Positions 59,878 through 64,000 of a DNA stretch of 64,000 nucleotides are shown piece after piece; the first letter of the stretch is position 1, and every line of letters starts with the position of its first letter. The position numbers were made by a program, and so were the translations under genes. Under the pieces are notes generated by a model. That model was not told the origin of the DNA and made no database searches. It saw only the letters and a program-made list of their open reading frames with translations. The DNA is from Kocuria rosea subsp. polaris (GTDB taxonomy: Bacteria; Actinomycetota; Actinomycetes; Actinomycetales; Micrococcaceae). The stretch covers positions 1 to 64,000 of the forward strand of contig NZ_LQBK01000009.1 of assembly GCF_001483755.1 (NCBI RefSeq), written 5' to 3'.

Positions 59878-61874
59878 GGCTGGGACGCTCTCTGCTCGGG
59901 GGCGGACTCGGGGCCCGTGTCCTCGCCGGAGGCGGAGGACAGGTGCCAGGGCACGGAGGCCGTCATGACCCCGCGCTCCTGGTGCAGGCGGGCCCGCAGC
60001 GGCCGGATGGCCTGGTTGTGCAGCAGCCGCTCCCACCGGTGCCGCACCACGTACTCGGGCAGGTACACCACGACCAGGTCCCGGGGGGACTTGCGGCGCA
60101 CCCCGCGCACGTGGTCGAGGACCGGGCCGATGGTGTCCCGGTAGGGCGCGTGCAGGACCGTGACGGGCACCGGGATCTCGAGGCGCTGCCACTCGGCGAG
60201 GATCCGGGCGGTGGCCGACGCGTTCGTGTCCACGACGACGGCCTCGAGGGACGAGGGCCGGGACGCCCGGGCGTAGGCCAGGGCGCGCATGAGCGGCTTG
60301 CGCACGGAGGAGACGTAGATGATGGCGTGCACCCGCGAGGGCAGGGCGCGGACCGGGGAGTCGGGCTGGAGCGCGAGCTCGGCGTCCACGGCGTCGTAGT
60401 GCCGGCGCACCCCCGCCATGACCGCGCTGAGGACGGCGATGGCCACGATGGTGATCCACGCGCCCTGGGTGAGCTTCGTCACGAGCACGACGACGAGCAC
60501 CGCCGCGCACAGGACGAAGGCGATCAGGGCCACGGCCCGGCGGACGAACAGCTCGCGGCGGACCCCCGGGTGCGGGCGCATCCGCCGCACCCGCGCCCAG
60601 TGCCGCACCATGCCGGCCTGCGTGAGCGTGAAGGAGACGAACACGCCCACGATGTAGAGCTGGATGAGGCTGTTGACGTTGGCCCCGAACGCCACGGTGA
60701 GGACCACGGCGACGAGCAGCAGCAGCAGGATGCCGTTGGTGAACGCGAAGCGGTCCCCGCGCGCCTGCAGCTGCCGGGGCAGGAAGGCGTCCCGCGCCAG
60801 CCGGGACGCGAGCGTGGGGAAGCCGGAGAAGGCGGTGTTCGCGGCGAGCACCAGCACGCCCACGGTCGCGGCGACGAGCACGAAGAACCACAGGGAGTCG
60901 GTGCCGAAGACGGTCTTGGCGAGCTGGCCCAGCACGGGGTCCTGGAAGAAGTCGGGCCCGGGGAGCCGGCCGTCCACGAGCAGCTGCTCCTCCGGGTCGC
61001 CCACGACCACCACGTCCGTGCGGTCCGCGAGGTACATCACGCCGGCCAGCAGGGCGGCCGCGAGCGCGCCGAGCACGCCCAGCGTGGCTGCCGCGTTGGC
61101 CGCGCGGGGCTTGCGGAAGTACGGCACCGAGTTGGTGATGGTCTCCACGCCGGTCAGCGCCACGGCCCCGGAGGAGAAGGCCCGCAGCACCACCAGGGCG
61201 CCCGCCAGGCCGGCCAGCCCGGCGTCGAAGCCCGCGGCGGGCAGGACCTCCCGGTCCGCGCTGGGGGCGTCGCCGAGGGAGCCGGTGAGGTCCTGGCCCA
61301 GGCCCACGAGCAGCAGCGCGGCCAGGACGGCGAGGAAGAAGTAGGTGGGCACGGCTGCGGCCCGACCCATGAACTTCAGGCCGCGGAGGTTGAGCAGGCC
61401 CACGAACAGGATCCCGGCCACGGCCAGCTCCACCCGCCAGCCGATGAGCGCGGGCAGCGCCGCCGAGACGTACTGCGCGGCGGTGGCCATGGACACCGCC
61501 ACGACGAGGGAGTAGTCGGCCATCAGGGCCGCGCCCACGCCCACCCCCGCGGTGCGGCCGAGGTTCTTGGAGACGATCTCGTAGTCGCCGCCGCCCGAGG
61601 GGTAGGCGCGCACGTTCTGCCGGTACGCGGTGATCACCACGGCGAGCACCACGAGCACGGCCAGGCCCACCCAGGGGGAGACCGCGACGGCCGTGGTCCC
61701 CGCGAGCGCGAGCGTGAGGATGATCTCGTCCGGGGCGTAGGCCACCGAGGAGAGGGCGTCCGCCGAGAAGACCGGCAGCGCCGTGCGCTTGGGCAGCACG
61801 GCGTCGACGAACCGCTCGTTGTGGATGGGCTTGCCGACGAGTGCGCGCCGCACGGCCCGGGGAATGCTCTGCAC
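59874..61874 (-). CDS. APC superfamily permease, KimA-like
   Basis: A 666-residue transporter with about 12 membrane helices (residues about 45-445) and a cytoplasmic C-terminal domain (about 455-666) with a universal-stress-like fold pattern. The first helix contains SADALSSVAYAPDEI, and a later one TGVETITNSVPYF; both resemble the ion-binding positions of Bacillus KimA, a K+/H+ symporter. So it may import potassium; it is otherwise annotated as an amino-acid permease. The GTG at 61874 is chosen because TACCGT (61883-61888) lies eight bases upstream. It is divergent from two trkA genes and coupled to the TRAM methylase. Confidence 0.8.
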   Translation of the reverse strand: MQSIPRAVRRALVGKPIHNERFVDAVLPKRTALPVFSADALSSVAYAPDEIILTLALAGTTAVAVSPWVGLAVLVVLAVVITAYRQNVRAYPSGGGDYEIVSKNLGRTAGVGVGAALMADYSLVVAVSMATAAQYVSAALPALIGWRVELAVAGILFVGLLNLRGLKFMGRAAAVPTYFFLAVLAALLLVGLGQDLTGSLGDAPSADREVLPAAGFDAGLAGLAGALVVLRAFSSGAVALTGVETITNSVPYFRKPRAANAAATLGVLGALAAALLAGVMYLADRTDVVVVGDPEEQLLVDGRLPGPDFFQDPVLGQLAKTVFGTDSLWFFVLVAATVGVLVLAANTAFSGFPTLASRLARDAFLPRQLQARGDRFAFTNGILLLLLVAVVLTVAFGANVNSLIQLYIVGVFVSFTLTQAGMVRHWARVRRMRPHPGVRRELFVRRAVALIAFVLCAAVLVVVLVTKLTQGAWITIVAIAVLSAVMAGVRRHYDAVDAELALQPDSPVRALPSRVHAIIYVSSVRKPLMRALAYARASRPSSLEAVVVDTNASATARILAEWQRLEIPVPVTVLHAPYRDTIGPVLDHVRGVRRKSPRDLVVVYLPEYVVRHRWERLLHNQAIRPLRARLHQERGVMTASVPWHLSSASGEDTGPESAPEQRASQP

Positions 61875-61882
61875 GGCTCCCC

Positions 61883-61888
61883 ACGGTA
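61883..61888 (-). promoter_or_regulatory. -10 element of the permease gene, leaderless arrangement
   Basis: TACCGT on the minus strand, eight bases before the GTG at 61874; GGGGAG between could also be a ribosome site. Confidence 0.5.
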
Positions 61889-61947
61889 GTCCGTCCCGCA
61901 CCGATTGTCCGCCGCACCGGCTGCCCGCCGCGCGCCCGGGCGTGACC

Positions 61948-61953
61948 TAGGCT
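61948..61953 (+). promoter_or_regulatory. -10 element of the trkA pair
   Basis: TAGGCT on the plus strand, seven bases before the ATG at 61961. Divergent from the permease promoter 60 bases away. Confidence 0.55.
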
Positions 61954-61960
61954 GAGGGGC

Positions 61961-62707
61961 ATGGCGCATTTCGTGATCATGGGGGTGGGGCGCGTCGGCA
62001 CGATGGTCGCCCACACCCTCGAGGACTCCGGGCACACCGTGGCGGTGATCGACCAGGACGACCGCGCCTTCCGGAGGCTGCGCAAGTCCTTCGAGGGCAA
62101 GAAGGTCACCGGCCTCGGCTTCGACCAGGAGGTGCTGCGCCGGGCCGGCATCGAGGAGGCCTACGCCTTCGCGGCCGTCTCGAGCGGGGACAACTCCAAC
62201 ATCATCGCGGCCCGGGTGGCGCGCGAGACGTTCAAGGTCCGCCACGTCGTGGCCCGCATCTACGACCCCTCCCGGGCGGAGTTCTACCAGCGGCTGGGGA
62301 TCCCCACCGTCGCCGCCGTGCGCTGGAGCGCCGACCAGGCGCTGCGCCGGATCCTGCCCGAGCAGACCATCACGGCCGACTTCCGGGAGGCCTCGGGACG
62401 GCTGCAGCTGGGCGAGCTGTCCCTGGACGACTCCTGGTCCGGCCTGCACCTGGACGCCATCGAGGAGGCCACGGGGGTGCGGATCGCGTTCGTGACCCGC
62501 TTCGGGGAGGGCGTCCTGCCCGGTCCGGACATGAGCTACCAGCAGGGGGACGTGGTGCACGCCATGATGCGCACCGACGACGTCGAGGCCGTGTCCCGCG
62601 TGCTGTCCCGCCGGCCCGGACCGGACGTGCTCGACTTCGCCAACTCCCTGCGCCGGGAGTCCGAGGACGCGACCGGATCCGACGACACCCCGCGGGGAGG
62701 AGCCTGA
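61961..62707 (+). CDS. TrkA family potassium uptake regulator (CeoB-like)
   Basis: A 248-residue cytosolic RCK protein. The NAD-binding Rossmann motif is FVIMGVGRVGTMVAHTLEDSG, with the acidic tip AVIDQDD, followed by SSGDNSNIIAARVARETF. The TrkA_C domain (about residues 140-220) contains the usual GLHLDAIEEATGVRIAFVTR pattern. RCK proteins normally gate Trk or Ktr potassium channels by binding NAD(H) or ATP. The ATG at 61961 lies seven bases from a -10. Its last base is shared with the next trkA start (TGATG), so translation is coupled. Confidence 0.93.
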   Translation: MAHFVIMGVGRVGTMVAHTLEDSGHTVAVIDQDDRAFRRLRKSFEGKKVTGLGFDQEVLRRAGIEEAYAFAAVSSGDNSNIIAARVARETFKVRHVVARIYDPSRAEFYQRLGIPTVAAVRWSADQALRRILPEQTITADFREASGRLQLGELSLDDSWSGLHLDAIEEATGVRIAFVTRFGEGVLPGPDMSYQQGDVVHAMMRTDDVEAVSRVLSRRPGPDVLDFANSLRRESEDATGSDDTPRGGA

Positions 62708-63390
62708 TGCGCGTGGTCATCGTGGGCGCGGGCGCCGTGGGCGCCTCGATCGCCCGGGAGCTGCTCTCCCACCAGCACGAGGTCGTGATCTTCGACGAGA
62801 AGCCCGAGGTGATCGGCCGCTCGGACCTGCGCGGCGCCCAGTGGATCATCGGGGACGCCTGCGAGCTCTCCACCCTGCGGGAGGGCGGGCTCGAGGACAC
62901 CGACGTCGTCGTCGCCGCCACGGGCGACGACAAGGCGAACCTCGTGGTCTCCCTCCTGGCGCGCAGCGAGTTCGGCGTGCCCCGCACGGTGGGCCGGGTC
63001 AACAACCCCAAGAACGAGTGGCTCTTCGACGACGCCTGGGGCGTGGACGTGGCCGTGTCCACGCCGCGGCTGATGACCGCGCTCGTGGAGGAGGCCGTCG
63101 AGGTCGGCGACGTGGTGCGGCTGCTGACCCTGCAGACGGGCGGGGCCACCCTCTCGGCCTACACGGTGCCGCACGAGCACCCGATCATCGCCACGATGGT
63201 CTCCCAGGTGCCGTGGCCGCCGGACGTGGCGCTCGTGGCCATCCTGCGCGACGGCGTGCCCATCACCCCCTCGGGGGACGACGTGGTCGAGGGCGCCGAC
63301 CAGCTCTTCTTCGTCTCCACCACGGAGGGCGAGGCGCAGCTGCGCGCGATGTTCACCACCGCGGGCCGGCACGAGCCCCACCGGGACTGA
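62707..63390 (+). CDS. TrkA family potassium uptake regulator (CeoC-like)
   Basis: A 227-residue second RCK protein. Its Rossmann motif is VVIVGAGAVGASIARELLSH, with VIFDEKPE at the acidic tip and VAATGDDKANLVVSLLAR beyond. The TrkA_C part (about residues 135-215) ends in FFVSTTEGEAQLRAMF. The two proteins probably form a mixed ring. No TrkH, TrkG or KtrB pore gene is in the window. It converges on the DUF3159 gene with a 15-base gap. The paired arrangement matches ceoB-ceoC of Mycobacterium. Confidence 0.93.
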   Translation: MRVVIVGAGAVGASIARELLSHQHEVVIFDEKPEVIGRSDLRGAQWIIGDACELSTLREGGLEDTDVVVAATGDDKANLVVSLLARSEFGVPRTVGRVNNPKNEWLFDDAWGVDVAVSTPRLMTALVEEAVEVGDVVRLLTLQTGGATLSAYTVPHEHPIIATMVSQVPWPPDVALVAILRDGVPITPSGDDVVEGADQLFFVSTTEGEAQLRAMFTTAGRHEPHRD

Positions 63391-63405
63391 GTCCGGCGAG
63401 CGGGC

Positions 63406-64000
63406 TCAGGGGGTGTCCTGCTCCTCGGCGGCGATCTGCTCCGGGGGCCGGGACACGAGCCACGCGAGCCACAGGGTCAGCGCGTACAGGGGCACGCCCA
63501 TGACCAGGCGCGCCACGCCGAGCCCGGTGAGGTTCTCCGCCAGGTACAGGGGCACCTGCACGAGCAGACGGGCGGCGAACATGGCCATGAGCATGACCGT
63601 GGCCACCTGGTACGCGCGGCGGCGCACCGGGACCTCCCGCCACTGGGTGCCCTCCCCGCGGATGTAGCCGTAGAAGACGCCGAGCAGCGGCCAGCGGGCC
63701 AGCAGGGACAGCCCGAGCCCGCCGAACCAGGCCGCGTTGATCCAGAAGCCGGGGACGTAGTAGTCCAGCGCCTCGCCGGTGGCGCGCGCGAACAGCGCGC
63801 AGACGCCCACCCCCACGAAGCCGGAGACGGCCTGCACGAGGCTCTGGCGCTGGACGAGGCGCAGCACGGTGAAGAGCGCGGCCGCGCCCAGGGACGCGAC
63901 GAGCGCCACCCCGAGCGTGTTGCCGACGAGCAGCACGGCGAGGAACACGAAGCCCGGCAGGATCGTCTCGGCGAGCCCGCGCCAGCCGCCGACGGCGTGC
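63406..64000 (-). CDS. DUF3159 family membrane protein (partial, start outside window)
   Basis: The 3' part of a membrane protein; the frame continues past the window end (AVGGWRGLAETILPGF precedes a hydrophobic run). About five hydrophobic helices are visible, with polar loops such as YYVPGFWINAAWFGG and RGEGTQWREVPVRRRAYQVAT. This matches DUF3159, whose actinobacterial members sit next to ceoC. Function unknown. The GTG at 63948 is an internal codon, not the start. Confidence 0.85.
   Translation of the reverse strand, partial: HAVGGWRGLAETILPGFVFLAVLLVGNTLGVALVASLGAAALFTVLRLVQRQSLVQAVSGFVGVGVCALFARATGEALDYYVPGFWINAAWFGGLGLSLLARWPLLGVFYGYIRGEGTQWREVPVRRRAYQVATVMLMAMFAARLLVQVPLYLAENLTGLGVARLVMGVPLYALTLWLAWLVSRPPEQIAAEEQDTP

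Overview
The window is chromosomal DNA of a very GC-rich actinobacterium, most likely from the Micrococcaceae (Kocuria-like). This is inferred from codon use, gene order and family content, not from a marker gene. It is almost entirely housekeeping sequence. I see no insertion sequence, prophage, CRISPR array or rRNA. The gene order (hisF-hisI-trpE-Trp membrane protein-trpC/trpB-trpA-lgt-gltBD-pyk-pdtaR-polA-rpsA-coaE; fmt-rsmB-rpe-rib; DUF3000-rnd-dxs; TRAM methylase-APC permease-trkA-trkA-DUF3159) follows blocks that are conserved across actinobacteria, including Mycobacterium.

Layout. 0-6.1 kb: a lone HsdR-N-like nuclease protein, a small unknown protein, a BCCT osmolyte transporter with a 13-bp repeat array upstream, coaE and a GH13 trehalose synthase-like enzyme. 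6.2-13.8 kb: yigZ, rpsA, an Eis-like acetyltransferase, polA and the ANTAR regulator pdtaR. 13.9-22.7 kb: tRNA-Leu, a hotdog thioesterase, pyk and gltBD. 22.7-29.9 kb: lgt, trpA, a trpC-trpB gene fusion, two small membrane proteins, trpE and hisI. 30-34.7 kb: a Pr6Pr membrane protein, a lipoprotein, an AraC regulator, a 58-aa Gly/Arg-rich protein, hisF, hisG and hisE. 34.7-38.8 kb: a complete riboflavin operon, ribDEBAH, read from an FMN riboswitch. 38.8-43.6 kb: rpe, rsmB, fmt, def and a RecB-like nuclease. 43.8-44.5 kb: tRNAs for Val, Cys, Gly and Val. 44.7-53.2 kb: zapE, a sulfurtransferase-SufE-YbaK operon, a hydrolase, msrB, DUF3000, rnd, a YtxH-like protein and a Rieske lipoprotein. 53.2-64 kb: dxs, acnA, a TRAM RNA methylase, a KimA-like permease, two TrkA proteins and a DUF3159 protein cut by the window end.

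Functionally, the window brings together amino-acid synthesis (His, Trp, Glu), flavin and isoprenoid precursors, central carbon (pyk, rpe, acnA), translation start and end processing (fmt, def, rpsA, tRNAs) and ion or osmolyte balance (BCCT, KimA/TrkA). Many operons use 4-base ATGA or GTGA overlaps. At least eight genes have a TAnnnT -10 element only 6-8 bases before the start codon, which suggests leaderless mRNAs. Terminators are long perfect GC hairpins with little or no U-tract. The most interesting points are the leaderless promoters, the 13-bp array before the BCCT gene, the trpC-trpB fusion next to trpA, three stacked hairpins between acnA and dxs, a possible nitrogen-regulator box and long leader before gltB, and a KimA/TrkA arrangement lacking a Trk pore gene.
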